A DNA stretch of 33,227 nucleotides from Gammaproteobacteria bacterium (GTDB lineage: Bacteria; Pseudomonadota; Gammaproteobacteria; Pseudomonadales; Azotimanducaceae). The position numbers were made by a program, and so were the translations under genes. How positions within the stretch are numbered: position 1 is the stretch's first letter; the number at the start of each line of letters is the position of its first letter. Below, one piece after another: positions 1 to 9,516 of this stretch. Where the stretch lies: positions 1 through 33,227 of the forward strand of contig JAPPHD010000110.1 of NCBI GenBank assembly GCA_028821125.1. Direction: 5' to 3'. Below the pieces are notes generated by a model. It did no database searches, had not been told where the DNA came from, and saw nothing but the letters and a program-made list of their open reading frames with translations.

Positions 1-163
1 CAAATACGCCTCATGCTGGCTTCAGCAAAGCCCCAAGTCCGACAGGCTGCTAGCCTTATTTCTTCCGGCACTAGCCTTCGGAGTCGTTGTGCGGCGGTTT
101 TCGGCTCCTGCATAGTTCCCGGTCACAAGCGATTGCAACAGTCTTGGAGAGGACGGAGCAGCC

Positions 164-2389
164 ATGATCGAGTTGTCGAAATGTCATCGGGCGTGGAACA
201 GCAGGACGACGGCGCGGGTCGTCGGGCCGGTTCTGGCCGTTCTGCTGTGTGTGCCGGTGTATGCGCAGAAACCCGAACTCGAAGAGATTCTGGTAACCGC
301 CAGGAAGCGTGCCGAGAGCGTTCAGGACATCCCGGAGTCCATCACGGTGTTCTCGGAATCCCAGGTCGAGGACGCCGGTATCACGCGCATCAAGGATGTC
401 GCCGACCTGACTCCCAATCTGGTGCTGCGCCAGTCATACCGGATGGGGGTGGTCAATCTGTCCGCAAGGGGGCTTGCCGCGCCGCAGCAGGGAGATTCAC
501 CGGTCGTCGTGAATTTCGACGGCGTTCAGGCGCCGGCCCAGGATTTCATCAACCAGGACCTGTTCGACATCGAGCGCATCGAGGTGCTCAAGGGTCCCCA
601 GGGCGCACTGTACGGCGCCGGAGCCATCGGCGGCGCCATTAACGTCGTCACCAGGCAGCCGACCAACCGGCTGGAGGCCTTCGCCAAGGCCCGCCTCGGC
701 AACAACGATGCCTGGCGCCTGGTCGGGGGAGTCTCGGGGCCCATCGTCGACGACAAGGCCTATTATCGTATCGCGGGCGTGCATCAGAACCGCGACGGCT
801 ACATCAGAAACAGCCTGACGGGCGACCTCCTCGACTCCCTGGACGAAACGGTGTTGCGTGGGGGGCTGTTCTTCGATCTGGAAAGGTTGAGGGTCGATGT
901 CCGGGCATCGATCACCGACACCGAGGCGGGCGCTTCATTCTACGAATCGCTGCCGCTGTTGCCCGACCCGGTCCCCGAGATCGATTTGCTGTTCGGCGGG
1001 CCTCTCGGGCGGCTCGGCAGCGACCTCTCCCACAGCACTTTCGAAAACCACAGCAACGTCCAGACCGAGGAAGAGAGAGACGTCACCACTGCATCGCTCA
1101 AGCTCGAATACCAGTTCGACGGCAGGGTTTTCACCTCGGTTACGGGTTACAACGACAGCCGGCAATACGATTACGGCGACCTCGATTTTCAACCGATCGA
1201 CGTCCTGCTTCAAGATGTGCGTTTCGATGCGGAGGTGTTCAATCAGGAGTTCCGCTTCGCCTCCGATTCGGCCGGCCGTTTCCGGTGGGTGGCCGGCGCC
1301 TTCTACCAGGAACGCGAGATATTCAATCAGGTGCTTGTCGTGCTTGGTGACTTTACGGTTGGCCCGAGATCGATCGCCGACAGCATGGCACAACCCGGAA
1401 ATTTCGTTCTGACCGATACCAGGGATGTCATCGAAAGCGAAGCCATCGGCGTGTTCCTGAGCACCAACTTTGACCTGACCGACCGGCTTGTGCTCACGGC
1501 GGCCGCCCGCTGGGACCAGGTCGACATCGACACGGGCTACGTCGGTGAGGACCCGAACCTCATCAACATACCCGACGCCAGCGCTTCCGCATCGTTCGAC
1601 AAGTTCCAGCCCAAGGTCAACCTCGCCTACTCCCTCAGGGACAACGTGATGCTCTATGTCGACCTGGCGCGCGGATTCCGGTCCGGGGTGCCCAACCCCA
1701 CTTCGGCCTTCGCCGGGGGATTGCCGCGTTTCATCGATCCCGAGATTGCGGACACCGTCGAGATCGGGGTCAAAAGCACGTTCTGGAACAACCGCGCCCT
1801 GTTGAACGCCGGCGCATTCTCAAGCGATGTCGAGAACAGGCATCACTACTTCTATGGCGCCGCGCTACAGAGCATGACGACCTATGACAAGGCCCGGGTG
1901 ACCGGCCTTGAAATTGAGTTTCGCGCCCTGCTGACCGACTTCTTCACGGTTTCCGGCAGCCTGGGAATCATGAACGCCGAAATCACCTCCGAGGAACTGA
2001 CGGAGTACCGTGATGTCAAAACCGGGGCGGTGGCGCTGACCGTGAACAACGACGGCAACACCCTGCCGGATACGCCGGAAGCGAGTTTCAACCTCTCGCT
2101 TACCTACGAACAGCCCGTATTCGGCAGCACCAGCCTGTTTGCCCGGGCCGCTTACCGCTACGTTGACAAGATGTATTTCGATACGGAGAACTACATTGAA
2201 AACGCGGGAGCGAGCGGCTACCTGGGCTTGCGGCTGGGATTGCGCAGCGAAAGCTGGAGCGTCGTGGCCTTTTCTGACAATGTCACCAATGAGCGCAACT
2301 ACTCCAACTACGCGTATTCCGGTGCGCAGGGCAACTACCTGCCCGGTCGGCCAAGAACCTATGGTATGGAATTCGAGGTCCGGCTGTAA
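164..2389 (+). CDS. TonB-dependent outer-membrane receptor
   Basis: This 741-residue protein is an active-transport receptor for a large or scarce ligand across the outer membrane, energised by TonB-ExbBD. The N-terminus has a basic stretch, a hydrophobic core and a likely signal-peptidase site after VYA (residue 34). A TonB-box-like EEILVTA follows at about 40-46. The plug domain spans about 50-165, with the family motif LKGPQGALYG and then GGAINVVTRQP. The rest is an aromatic-rich beta-barrel ending in FEVRL. The ATG at 164 follows a purine-rich GGAGAGGACGGAG (146-158), which decides the start. The length is normal for the family. The ligand cannot be read from the sequence. A MalT-like regulator and a hydantoinase/permease operon follow on the same strand after a 172-bp gap, so a link to that substrate is possible but is inference. 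Confidence 0.93.
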   Translation: MIELSKCHRAWNSRTTARVVGPVLAVLLCVPVYAQKPELEEILVTARKRAESVQDIPESITVFSESQVEDAGITRIKDVADLTPNLVLRQSYRMGVVNLSARGLAAPQQGDSPVVVNFDGVQAPAQDFINQDLFDIERIEVLKGPQGALYGAGAIGGAINVVTRQPTNRLEAFAKARLGNNDAWRLVGGVSGPIVDDKAYYRIAGVHQNRDGYIRNSLTGDLLDSLDETVLRGGLFFDLERLRVDVRASITDTEAGASFYESLPLLPDPVPEIDLLFGGPLGRLGSDLSHSTFENHSNVQTEEERDVTTASLKLEYQFDGRVFTSVTGYNDSRQYDYGDLDFQPIDVLLQDVRFDAEVFNQEFRFASDSAGRFRWVAGAFYQEREIFNQVLVVLGDFTVGPRSIADSMAQPGNFVLTDTRDVIESEAIGVFLSTNFDLTDRLVLTAAARWDQVDIDTGYVGEDPNLINIPDASASASFDKFQPKVNLAYSLRDNVMLYVDLARGFRSGVPNPTSAFAGGLPRFIDPEIADTVEIGVKSTFWNNRALLNAGAFSSDVENRHHYFYGAALQSMTTYDKARVTGLEIEFRALLTDFFTVSGSLGIMNAEITSEELTEYRDVKTGAVALTVNNDGNTLPDTPEASFNLSLTYEQPVFGSTSLFARAAYRYVDKMYFDTENYIENAGASGYLGLRLGLRSESWSVVAFSDNVTNERNYSNYAYSGAQGNYLPGRPRTYGMEFEVRL

Positions 2390-2466
2390 CTCGCTTCTGA
2401 CGATCGCCGGCCAGGGGGCCAATCCCGAACCCGGCGATCGACGGCATATTCCCCACATTCCGGAGG

Positions 2467-2491
2467 GCCGGCTCTCAAGATTGAAGCCGGC
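2467..2491 (+). terminator. Weak hairpin after the TonB receptor
   Basis: GCCGGCT (2467-2473) pairs perfectly with AGCCGGC (2485-2491) across an 11-nt loop, about 80 bp after the receptor stop. No T-run follows, so it is at best a weak or Rho-assisted terminator. It may equally be a chance GC-rich inverted repeat. Confidence 0.2.
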
Positions 2492-2561
2492 ATCAATCAG
2501 CCCGGCCATAGGACCATCCGGAGCCCCCGACTCGCTGTCAATCGGCAGGTATGCTTAGCCC

Positions 2562-5297
2562 ATGGCGATGGCTCCCGCGCAGCACGGCACCGATTCGGAA
2601 GAGAACATCCTCTATCTGTCGTCACATCTGCGGCCGCCGCACTACAGTATCGACCTTGTTGAACGCCCGGGGCTCGCCGCACAACTCGACCGTGCCGGGG
2701 CGCACCGGCTGATGCTCGTGCATGCACCCGCGGGGTTCGGCAAGACAACGGCGCTGTATCAGTGGGCGAACCGTCTGCAGGCGCGTGGCGTGCCGGTCTG
2801 CTGGTTGAGCGTCGGCCATGAAGACAGCGATTCCCACCGATTCCTGTATCACCTGCAGTGCTCCATTGCCGCGGCCCGCAACGACGCCTATCCACTGAGC
2901 GGTTTCGCTGGCCGTTCTTTCCGGAAACGGAGCCTCCAGGCCGACATCGACGCAATCATCGCGCGCCTGACAGCGGGAGAACGGTTGGTGCTCATCATCG
3001 ACGACTACCACCTGGCGGAGTCCGCCAGGAACGACCGCATCCTCAACGAGCTCGTCAAGGCACTCGACGGCCCTGTCACCATCGCGATCAGCAGCCGGGC
3101 CAGGCCCGCGCTCTCCCTGCCTTATTTCCAATGTCAGGGCCTGCTCGCTTCCATCGACGCATCGACGCTTCGTTTCTCGGAAGACGAATGCCATGCGCTG
3201 TTTGCGACCAGCGGACTGGCTTGCGCGGCAAGCACCCTGTACCGGCAGTCGGGGGGTTGGCCCATGGCACTGCAACTGGCCAAGCTCTGGCTGCGCGAAG
3301 GCGCAGACCCGGAACATCACCCCGAACTCGATGCCGACGCCGCGGGAATCACCGAATATCTCACCGGGGAAGTGATTCGCAAGCTTCCTCCCGAAGTTGC
3401 CGGCCTGTTACTGGACACTTCGATCCTCGAGCGTGTGAACGGTGATGTCGCCAACCGCCTCACCGGCCGTGACGATTGCTGGGCCCTCATCGACCGGCTT
3501 GCCGCCCTGGACGCCCTCATCGTCCCGTTGCAGGGCCGCGGCGGATGGTTTCGCTACCACCCGTTGTTCCGTGAAATACTGCAGGGCCAGCTCGCCAGCC
3601 GGGGTGCCCCGTACGTTGCGGAGTTGCATATCCGCGCGTGCAATTGGTACGCGGAACAGCGCGAACTTGAAAGCGCGGTGATGCACGCGGCGCAGGCACG
3701 GGACAGCGAACGCATCGCGGCATTGATCGAGTCCGAAGGGGGCGTCCGGATTGGATTGACCAGGGGAATGCCAGTACTGCGACGGCTGTTGCGCACGCTG
3801 TCGCCTGAGGTGGTCTATACCCACCCACGCCTGCATCTGGCGCAGATCTGGCTACTGGCGAAACAGGGAGAAGTCCCCATCGCGCGTAGTCAGTACGACC
3901 AGTACTTCGACAACGGCGCCTTGCGGCCCGACTCGCGCAACAGAGCCTGTTCCGACACCGAAAAGGAGTCGCTGTTTGTCGGCATGATGCTCGCCGAAGT
4001 CTACGAGGACAAGGATTTCGACCGCACCGAAATCGAGCGTATCGAATCCGTTGCAAGGGACGTCGCCAGCGTCGACCACTGGTTCCAGGGTTGGGTGAAC
4101 AACCTGCTCTGCATCATGCATACGCGCAAGGGCAACTTCGATTCCGCCCTGGCGGCCAGCGAGGCGGCGGACTTCCACTATCGGCGGGTCGGCTCGGAAT
4201 ACGGTCAGGTGTGGATGCTGCTGCACCGGGCGCTGGTCAGCCTGCTCGACGGCCGCCTCGAGGATGCCGCACGGACGATCGGAAACGCCGCCGGACGGGC
4301 AAGCCGCGAATTCTCGAACGACTCGGGGCTGATCGGCATCATACGTATCGTCGAGAGCGCCGTACTGCTTGAGCGGGGCGAGACGGGCCGGGCCGCGGAA
4401 GGCCTGTTCGATGCACTGGCCACGGCAGAGAAAGCCGAGGGTTGGGTCGAGGTTTTCGTGCAGGGTTTCCGCGCCGCTATCGAGTTGTCCCGGCTCAACG
4501 ACGGCGTCGAGGTGGCAACGCAGCACGTCGAGGGAGCAATGCGGATCGCCCGGGAACGTTCCCTGCCGCGGCTCGCGCGGCTCGCGACCCTGTTCCGGAT
4601 CGAGCTGCATACCCTGTGCGGCCGTCTGGACGACGCGGTTCGCCTCACCCGGTTCCACGGCCTGGCGGTCGATTCGTTGCCCCGGCTTGAGGAGGAAGGT
4701 TGGCAGGAGCGCGTGCGCAAAGCGGTGGTGCTGGCCCGGCTCGCCATCTACCGGGGCGCCATAGGGGAAATCCTGGATCCTCTTTACCGCTATGTCGAAG
4801 CTGCCGAAGCCAGCGGTCGACGGCGTGTGGCCATGGAACTGTCCGTAGTGCTGGCCATGGCCGAGTACGAACGGGGCCGGCGCGGCCCCTGCGTCGAGGC
4901 ATTACGGAATGCACTCGACGTCGCCGTCCCGGAGGGGTTTCATCAGGTATTCGCCCGAGAGGGCAGGCTCATGGCCCGTATGCTCGATGAGACCATTCGC
5001 CATATCGGCGTCGCCTCGATGAGCAAAGAGACGGTTGCCTTTCTCGCGAGGCTGGTCGCCGGGCTCAGACAGCCGGACGACGGGAACCGTCCCGCCGCCG
5101 CATCCAACATTCTCACCCACAAGGAACTGGAAGTACTGAAACATGCGGCCTGCGGCAATCCCAGCAAGATCATAGCCCGTCGCCTGAACGTATCCGTCGC
5201 CACGGTCAAGTATCACTTGAGCAACATCTACCGGAAGCTCGGCGCCCGCAGCCGGATCATGGCGGTTGCCATAGCGAGGGAGCACGATTTCCTCTAG
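2562..5297 (+). CDS. MalT-like LuxR-family ATP-dependent transcriptional regulator
   Basis: This 911-aa protein has the STAND/MalT (LAL-type) architecture. A Walker A APAGFGKT lies at 55-62 and a Walker B LIIDDYH at 144-150. A winged-helix-like linker and a long helical TPR-like region (about 380-820) follow. A C-terminal LuxR helix-turn-helix (about 845-911) carries LTHKELEVLKHAA and SVATVKYHLSNIYRKLGA. Family members bind an inducer and ATP, oligomerise and activate promoters. ATG 2562 is used; a second in-frame ATG lies at 2568, and neither has a strong Shine-Dalgarno sequence. The stop is directly followed by the hydantoinase region (an in-frame TTG abuts it at 5298). The parsimonious role is activation of that downstream catabolic operon and perhaps of the upstream receptor. 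The inducer is unknown. Confidence 0.93.
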   Translation: MAMAPAQHGTDSEENILYLSSHLRPPHYSIDLVERPGLAAQLDRAGAHRLMLVHAPAGFGKTTALYQWANRLQARGVPVCWLSVGHEDSDSHRFLYHLQCSIAAARNDAYPLSGFAGRSFRKRSLQADIDAIIARLTAGERLVLIIDDYHLAESARNDRILNELVKALDGPVTIAISSRARPALSLPYFQCQGLLASIDASTLRFSEDECHALFATSGLACAASTLYRQSGGWPMALQLAKLWLREGADPEHHPELDADAAGITEYLTGEVIRKLPPEVAGLLLDTSILERVNGDVANRLTGRDDCWALIDRLAALDALIVPLQGRGGWFRYHPLFREILQGQLASRGAPYVAELHIRACNWYAEQRELESAVMHAAQARDSERIAALIESEGGVRIGLTRGMPVLRRLLRTLSPEVVYTHPRLHLAQIWLLAKQGEVPIARSQYDQYFDNGALRPDSRNRACSDTEKESLFVGMMLAEVYEDKDFDRTEIERIESVARDVASVDHWFQGWVNNLLCIMHTRKGNFDSALAASEAADFHYRRVGSEYGQVWMLLHRALVSLLDGRLEDAARTIGNAAGRASREFSNDSGLIGIIRIVESAVLLERGETGRAAEGLFDALATAEKAEGWVEVFVQGFRAAIELSRLNDGVEVATQHVEGAMRIARERSLPRLARLATLFRIELHTLCGRLDDAVRLTRFHGLAVDSLPRLEEEGWQERVRKAVVLARLAIYRGAIGEILDPLYRYVEAAEASGRRRVAMELSVVLAMAEYERGRRGPCVEALRNALDVAVPEGFHQVFAREGRLMARMLDETIRHIGVASMSKETVAFLARLVAGLRQPDDGNRPAAASNILTHKELEVLKHAACGNPSKIIARRLNVSVATVKYHLSNIYRKLGARSRIMAVAIAREHDFL

Positions 5298-5417
5298 TTG
5301 CGGATCACGCGTACGAAGGCTACTGGCCAACTTTTCGGCGCAGCTAGCCGTTTGAACAGTTGGATGTCCGGACCGGGTTTGCATACTGCGAGTGTCGATA
5401 TCGGTCGAGAAACGCAG

Positions 5418-7016
5418 GTGCGGCTCGGGGTTGACGTAGGAGGTACCAATACGGACGCGGCGCTGCTCGGCGAACGCGGCGTGGTTGCATCGGTGAAAAC
5501 ACCCACGACGGCGGATGTCGGGGGCGGAATCGACGACGCGATTCGCAAGGTGCTCGCAACGGGAACCAACTTTCGCGACCTCATCGAGGCGGTGGTGATC
5601 GGCACCACCCACTTCACCAATGCGTTCGTCGAACGCAAACGGTTGAACGAGGTGGGCGTCATTCGCCTCTGCCTGCCCGCTGCGAGGGATCTGGCGCCCA
5701 TGGCGGGGTGGCCGGATGAATTGCGCCGCCGCATGGGTAGCGGTGTTCACCTCGTTCCCGGGGGCTATGAATTCGACGGCCGCGAAATCGCGCCGTTCGA
5801 TGCATCGGCGGTACGCCATGCGGCCCGTTCGCTTCGGGCGCAAGGCCTGCGTGCCGTAGCCATATCGTCAATATGTTCGCCGATGAACAGCGACATGGAG
5901 CGTTCAGCCGCGAAAGTCGTGCTTGACGAGATACCGGAGGCGGCAATAACCCTGTCGAGCGACATCGGCAGGATCGGGCTGATTGAACGGGAGAACGCGA
6001 CGATCATGAACGCGGCCCTCGCCGACCTGTCCAGCCAGGTGACCCGGGCCATTCGCGAAGCGTTGCTCGGTCTCGGTATCGACGCTCCGTTCTACCTGAG
6101 CCAGAACGACGGCACGCTGATGCAGGCGGATTTCGCCGAGCGCTATCCGGTCATGACCTTCTCCTCCGGCCCCACAAACAGCATGCGCGGCGCCGCCTGG
6201 CTCTCCGGGGTGCGAAACGGCATCGTGGTCGATATCGGCGGAACCACCACGGACGTGGGCGCCCTGGTCGAAGGCTATCCCCGCGAGTCGTCGCTGCCGG
6301 TCGATATCGGTGGGGTGCGCACCAATTTCCGCATGCCGGACGTGGTCGCAATCGGTTTGGGCGGGGGCAGTATCGTCACCGACAGCCACGGCCTGCGTAT
6401 CGGTCCCGAATCCGTCGGTTTCCGCCTCCCGGAAAAAGCCAGGATATTCGGCGGCGACACCCTGACCGCCACAGATATCGTCGTCGCCGCGGGGCATGTC
6501 GACATCGGCGACCGCCGGCGCGTCCGCAAACTTGGCTCCGCCTTCGTGGACAGGGTGCTTGCACGGATGAACGCCATGGTCGAAGACGTTATCGACACCG
6601 TCAAGACATCGGCGGACGATGTGCCCGTGGTGCTGGTCGGGGGCGGCTCCATACTGGTAACCGACGACCTGCGCGGCGCCGAGCGCATCGTCGTGCCGGA
6701 GCGCCCCGGCGAGGCGAACGCCATCGGGGCGGCCATGGCTCAGGTGGGCGGTCTCGTTGACAGGGTATTCTGCTACCGCGACACGCCCCGCTCGGAGGCG
6801 GTGGCAATGGCCACGGGCGAGGCAACCCGGCGCGTGGCCGAAGCCGGAGGCGATGGGGAAGCGGTGGAAATCGTCGATTTCGAGGAGGTTCCCATGGCCT
6901 ACAGCGGCAACGATTCCGTCAGGATTCGTATCAAGGCCGTAAGCGATCTGCGTGCGCAGCGTGCGGAAACCGCGCAAGCGATGCGCCAAGACGGCGCCCC
7001 CCGGCCAAGGCACTAG
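5418..7016 (+). CDS. Hydantoinase/oxoprolinase family ATPase subunit (HyuA-like, short form)
   Basis: This is a sugar-kinase/Hsp70-fold ATPase of the hydantoinase/oxoprolinase family, which uses ATP to open five-membered cyclic amides. Counting from GTG 5418, the protein is 532 aa. It begins RLGVDVGGTNTDAALL (phosphate-binding loop, 2-17), followed by IGTTHFTNAF (61-70). A second ATPase-type loop VDIGGTTTDV lies at 271-280, after FSSGPTNSMRGA (248-259). Glycine-rich GLGGGS and LVGGGS motifs lie further on. Family members usually begin right at the RLGVDVGGTNTDA strand, hence GTG 5418. An in-frame ATG (5364) and a TTG abutting the regulator stop (5298) are alternatives. It is the short form without a HyuB domain, the type that often pairs with DUF917 proteins, and such a gene starts 17 bp downstream. 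The true substrate (hydantoin, thiohydantoin or oxoproline-like) is not determined. Confidence 0.9.
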   Translation: MRLGVDVGGTNTDAALLGERGVVASVKTPTTADVGGGIDDAIRKVLATGTNFRDLIEAVVIGTTHFTNAFVERKRLNEVGVIRLCLPAARDLAPMAGWPDELRRRMGSGVHLVPGGYEFDGREIAPFDASAVRHAARSLRAQGLRAVAISSICSPMNSDMERSAAKVVLDEIPEAAITLSSDIGRIGLIERENATIMNAALADLSSQVTRAIREALLGLGIDAPFYLSQNDGTLMQADFAERYPVMTFSSGPTNSMRGAAWLSGVRNGIVVDIGGTTTDVGALVEGYPRESSLPVDIGGVRTNFRMPDVVAIGLGGGSIVTDSHGLRIGPESVGFRLPEKARIFGGDTLTATDIVVAAGHVDIGDRRRVRKLGSAFVDRVLARMNAMVEDVIDTVKTSADDVPVVLVGGGSILVTDDLRGAERIVVPERPGEANAIGAAMAQVGGLVDRVFCYRDTPRSEAVAMATGEATRRVAEAGGDGEAVEIVDFEEVPMAYSGNDSVRIRIKAVSDLRAQRAETAQAMRQDGAPRPRH

Positions 7017-7033
7017 CCGGACGGGAGAGAGTT

Positions 7034-8143
7034 TTGCACCTGGAATCCGGAGACCTTGCCGACTACGTTCGCGGCGCCGCGATGCTTGGCGCCGGTGGTG
7101 GCGGCGATCCATACATCGGGCACCTGATGCTGCAACAACTCTTTGCCCAAGGCCGCAAGCTCTCCATCATACCCCCGGCCAGTCTCCGGGACGACGATCT
7201 GGTCGCTTCCGTGGCGTGCATGGGGGCACCCACGGTAATGACGGAGAAACTGCCGAGCATCGATGCCCTGGCACTGGCGCTGCAGGAGCTCGAAGCGCAG
7301 GTAGAGCGCGAGGTGTCCGCGATCATTCCCCTCGAGATCGGCGGCATCAACGCAACGGTGCCACTTGTACTGGCATCTCATCTCGGTCTGCCGGTGGTCG
7401 ATGCCGACGGTATGGGACGCGCGTTTCCGGAGATCCAGATGGTGACTTTCGGCGTCGGCGGATGCCCCATTTCCCCGATCGTGGTCACCAACGAGCGCAA
7501 CGACATCGTCATCGTGCAGTCAGACGACAACAAGCAGGGAGAGGACCTCGCGCGCAGTGTGGTCACCCGGATGGGCGGCATGGCGCAGATCGCGCTCTAT
7601 CCGATGTCGGGTTCCGAGGCCAGGCGCACCTGCGTTCCCGAAACTCTCGGGCTGGCGCTGGCGATCGGGCGCAGCATCGGCGGCGCGGGAGCCGCCGGCC
7701 TCGATCCGTTCGCGTCGCTGTTCGTGGAACTCGAGAAATCCCAGCCCGGACGAAAATGCGGAATCCTCTTCGACGGCAAGGTTGTCGACGTGTGCCGGGA
7801 GACCCGGGGCGGCTTCAACGTCGGAGCGGTCAGCCTGCGCGGGCTCAACGGTGACGGGGGCGCATTCGAGGTTCACTACCAGAACGAGAACACGGTGGCT
7901 TACCGGGACGGCAAGGTCGTTGCCGTCGTGCCCGACATTATCGCGATATTGGATCGGGAAAGTGCAGAGCCCGTGACCGCGGAGCGGGTGAAGTACGGCC
8001 AGCGCGTGAAGGTTCTCGCTCTCACCGTGCCTGGCGTCATGACGACACCGGAAGCCCTGGCGACCTTCGGGCCGTCCGCATTCTCGATCGACGTCGCCTA
8101 TCGTCCCTTTTACGAATATCGATGCCGTCCCTCGCCCGCCTGA
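7034..8143 (+). CDS. DUF917 / S-Me-THD family protein
   Basis: This 369-aa protein matches the DUF917 family, whose Pfam domains are now named after S-methyl thiohydantoin desulfurase. Seen directly: an N-terminal glycine-rich GAAMLGAGGGGDPYIG (14-29), the middle segment PLVLASHLGLPVVDADGMGR with FPEIQMVTF, and a C-terminal domain with a KCGILFDGKVVDV stretch. Length and motif order fit the family. The start is a TTG at 7034, 4 nt after GGAGAG (7024-7029). No upstream ATG fits as well. It sits 17 bp after the HyuA-like gene, and its last 22 bp overlap the permease gene, so the three are probably co-transcribed and translationally coupled. A role in cleaving a thiohydantoin- or hydantoin-like ring with the HyuA-like partner is inferred from family naming and context. 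Confidence 0.88.
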   Translation: MHLESGDLADYVRGAAMLGAGGGGDPYIGHLMLQQLFAQGRKLSIIPPASLRDDDLVASVACMGAPTVMTEKLPSIDALALALQELEAQVEREVSAIIPLEIGGINATVPLVLASHLGLPVVDADGMGRAFPEIQMVTFGVGGCPISPIVVTNERNDIVIVQSDDNKQGEDLARSVVTRMGGMAQIALYPMSGSEARRTCVPETLGLALAIGRSIGGAGAAGLDPFASLFVELEKSQPGRKCGILFDGKVVDVCRETRGGFNVGAVSLRGLNGDGGAFEVHYQNENTVAYRDGKVVAVVPDIIAILDRESAEPVTAERVKYGQRVKVLALTVPGVMTTPEALATFGPSAFSIDVAYRPFYEYRCRPSPA

Positions 8144-9387
8144 CCGACGACCACGCACGCGGCCCGGTCCCTCAAGGCGAGGGAGTCAGCGGGTGGCGCG
8201 TGGCGATGGTGATCGTGGGCTTTGCGATTACCCTGCCGCTGATGCTCACGGGATCGCGCATGGGGCTTGCCCTGGGTGTGGGCAACGCCCTGCAGGCCTT
8301 TGTCGCCGGCGGCCTGATCCTGATGGTGGCTGGTTCCCTGACCGCCATGGTTGCGGCGGACGCGCGCCTGTCGACTTACAAGATCCTCGAGTTTTCCTTT
8401 GGGCGAAGCGGCGCCAAGCTGGTAAGTGCACTCCTCGCTCTGACGCTGTTCGGCTGGTACGGCGTCACCGCGGCACTGTTCGGCGATGCGCTTCGTGCCG
8501 CGGCAATGGACATCCACGACGTTCACCTGAACACCGTGACAGGCATCGTCGTCGGCAGCTCGCTGATGATTGCGGTTACCGTTTTCGGCTTCAGGGCGCT
8601 CGATCTCCTGTCGGTAATCGCCGTCCCCCTGCTCGTCACGTTCCTGCTGGTGCTTGTGGCGCGGACTGTCGAAGACGTCAACGGCCAATCCGGCCAGAAC
8701 CCGGGCGATATCGACCTTGGCGTAGCCGTCTCAATGGTCGTGGGCACCTATATCGTGGGTGTCGTACTGGTACCCGATCTGTGCCGCTACGCGCGATCGG
8801 TTCGCCAGGGCGTACTGGCGATTGTCGCCGCCCTGGGTGTCGGCCTGCCTTTCGTGCTGGCCGCATCGGCGGTACCGAGCGTCGCGGCGAACGACGACGA
8901 CCTGGTGGCAATCATGGTGAAGCTGGGCCTGGGCGCACCGGCGCTGTTCGTGATCGTATTCGCCACCTGGACGAGCAACGCGAACAACCTGTACTCCACC
9001 TCGCTCGGCCTGGCCGCGGTGGTCGAACGGGTCGCGAAGTGGAAGATCACGGTGGCGGCAGGCATCGTCGGCACCCTGGTGGCGATCGGCGGGATCACCG
9101 ACTACTTCATGCCGTTTCTGCTCGCCCTGGGCATCGCCATTCCTCCGGTGGCCGGCATTTACCTCGTCGATTACTTCGTCGTGCGGGGTCGGGGCTTTTT
9201 CGCGGAAAGGCGCGCGGTGGACGTTGCCCCTTTTAACCCGGCCGCGTTCGCAGCCTGGCTGCTGGCTACCGCCACAGGCGCGGTCACGGTGGGTGACTGG
9301 TTCGCCCTGACCCGAATCCCTGCATGCGACTCCCTGCTGGTTGCGGGGCTTCTTTACTTTTCGTTCCAAAGACTGTCGAAACGGTGA
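8122..9387 (+). CDS. NCS1-family permease (cytosine/purine/hydantoin-type transporter)
   Basis: This 421-aa inner-membrane protein has about twelve hydrophobic helices and resembles the CodB branch of the nucleobase:cation symporter-1 family. These carriers import cytosine, purines, allantoin, hydantoins or thiamine precursors with H+ or Na+. Typical features are the first-helix segment LPLMLTGSRMGLALGVGNAL and the region FATWTSNANNLYSTSLGL, a conserved helix-8-like motif. The ATG at 8122 lies inside the end of the DUF917 gene (22-bp overlap), indicating coupling. As third gene of a HyuA-DUF917-permease operon it probably imports the cyclic substrate attacked by the first two products. The 183-bp stretch after it holds no gene, but holds the left repeat and the promoter of the toxin-antitoxin pair. 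Confidence 0.9.
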   Translation: MPSLARLTDDHARGPVPQGEGVSGWRVAMVIVGFAITLPLMLTGSRMGLALGVGNALQAFVAGGLILMVAGSLTAMVAADARLSTYKILEFSFGRSGAKLVSALLALTLFGWYGVTAALFGDALRAAAMDIHDVHLNTVTGIVVGSSLMIAVTVFGFRALDLLSVIAVPLLVTFLLVLVARTVEDVNGQSGQNPGDIDLGVAVSMVVGTYIVGVVLVPDLCRYARSVRQGVLAIVAALGVGLPFVLAASAVPSVAANDDDLVAIMVKLGLGAPALFVIVFATWTSNANNLYSTSLGLAAVVERVAKWKITVAAGIVGTLVAIGGITDYFMPFLLALGIAIPPVAGIYLVDYFVVRGRGFFAERRAVDVAPFNPAAFAAWLLATATGAVTVGDWFALTRIPACDSLLVAGLLYFSFQRLSKR

Positions 9388-9440
9388 TTGACCGCACGGC
9401 CACATCGAACGATTGCCCCGAGGCGTTCAAGGGCGAGGTG

Positions 9441-9504
9441 TTGTCGTTCCTGTGAGCGAACCGGCAGTCGCGAGTCAAACGGCCCGGCGGTTAGATTTAC
9501 CGCT
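9441..9504. repeat. Left copy of a 64-bp imperfect direct repeat flanking the toxin-antitoxin pair
   Basis: This copy aligns with 10527-10589 in the same orientation. I count 52 identical positions of 64, with one single-base gap. Identical blocks include TTGTCGTTCCTG and CGAACCGGCAGTCGCGA. The copies are offset by 1086 bp and enclose exactly the Xre/RES operon and its promoter. I see no third copy in the window. It may be a dispersed intergenic repeat family or a cassette boundary. Confidence 0.8.
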
Positions 9505-9516
9505 CAGCCTTGGTTA

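Noticed and set aside
50-78. Two copies of CTAGCCTT before the first receptor gene.
   Set aside because: They are short, there are only two, and they have no promoter context or symmetry. Chance is sufficient.
5904-7112. A 402-codon minus-strand frame opposite the hydantoinase-like gene.
   Set aside because: It has a His/Asp/Gly-rich composition and no motif. The plus strand carries both ATPase loops of the HyuA-like protein.
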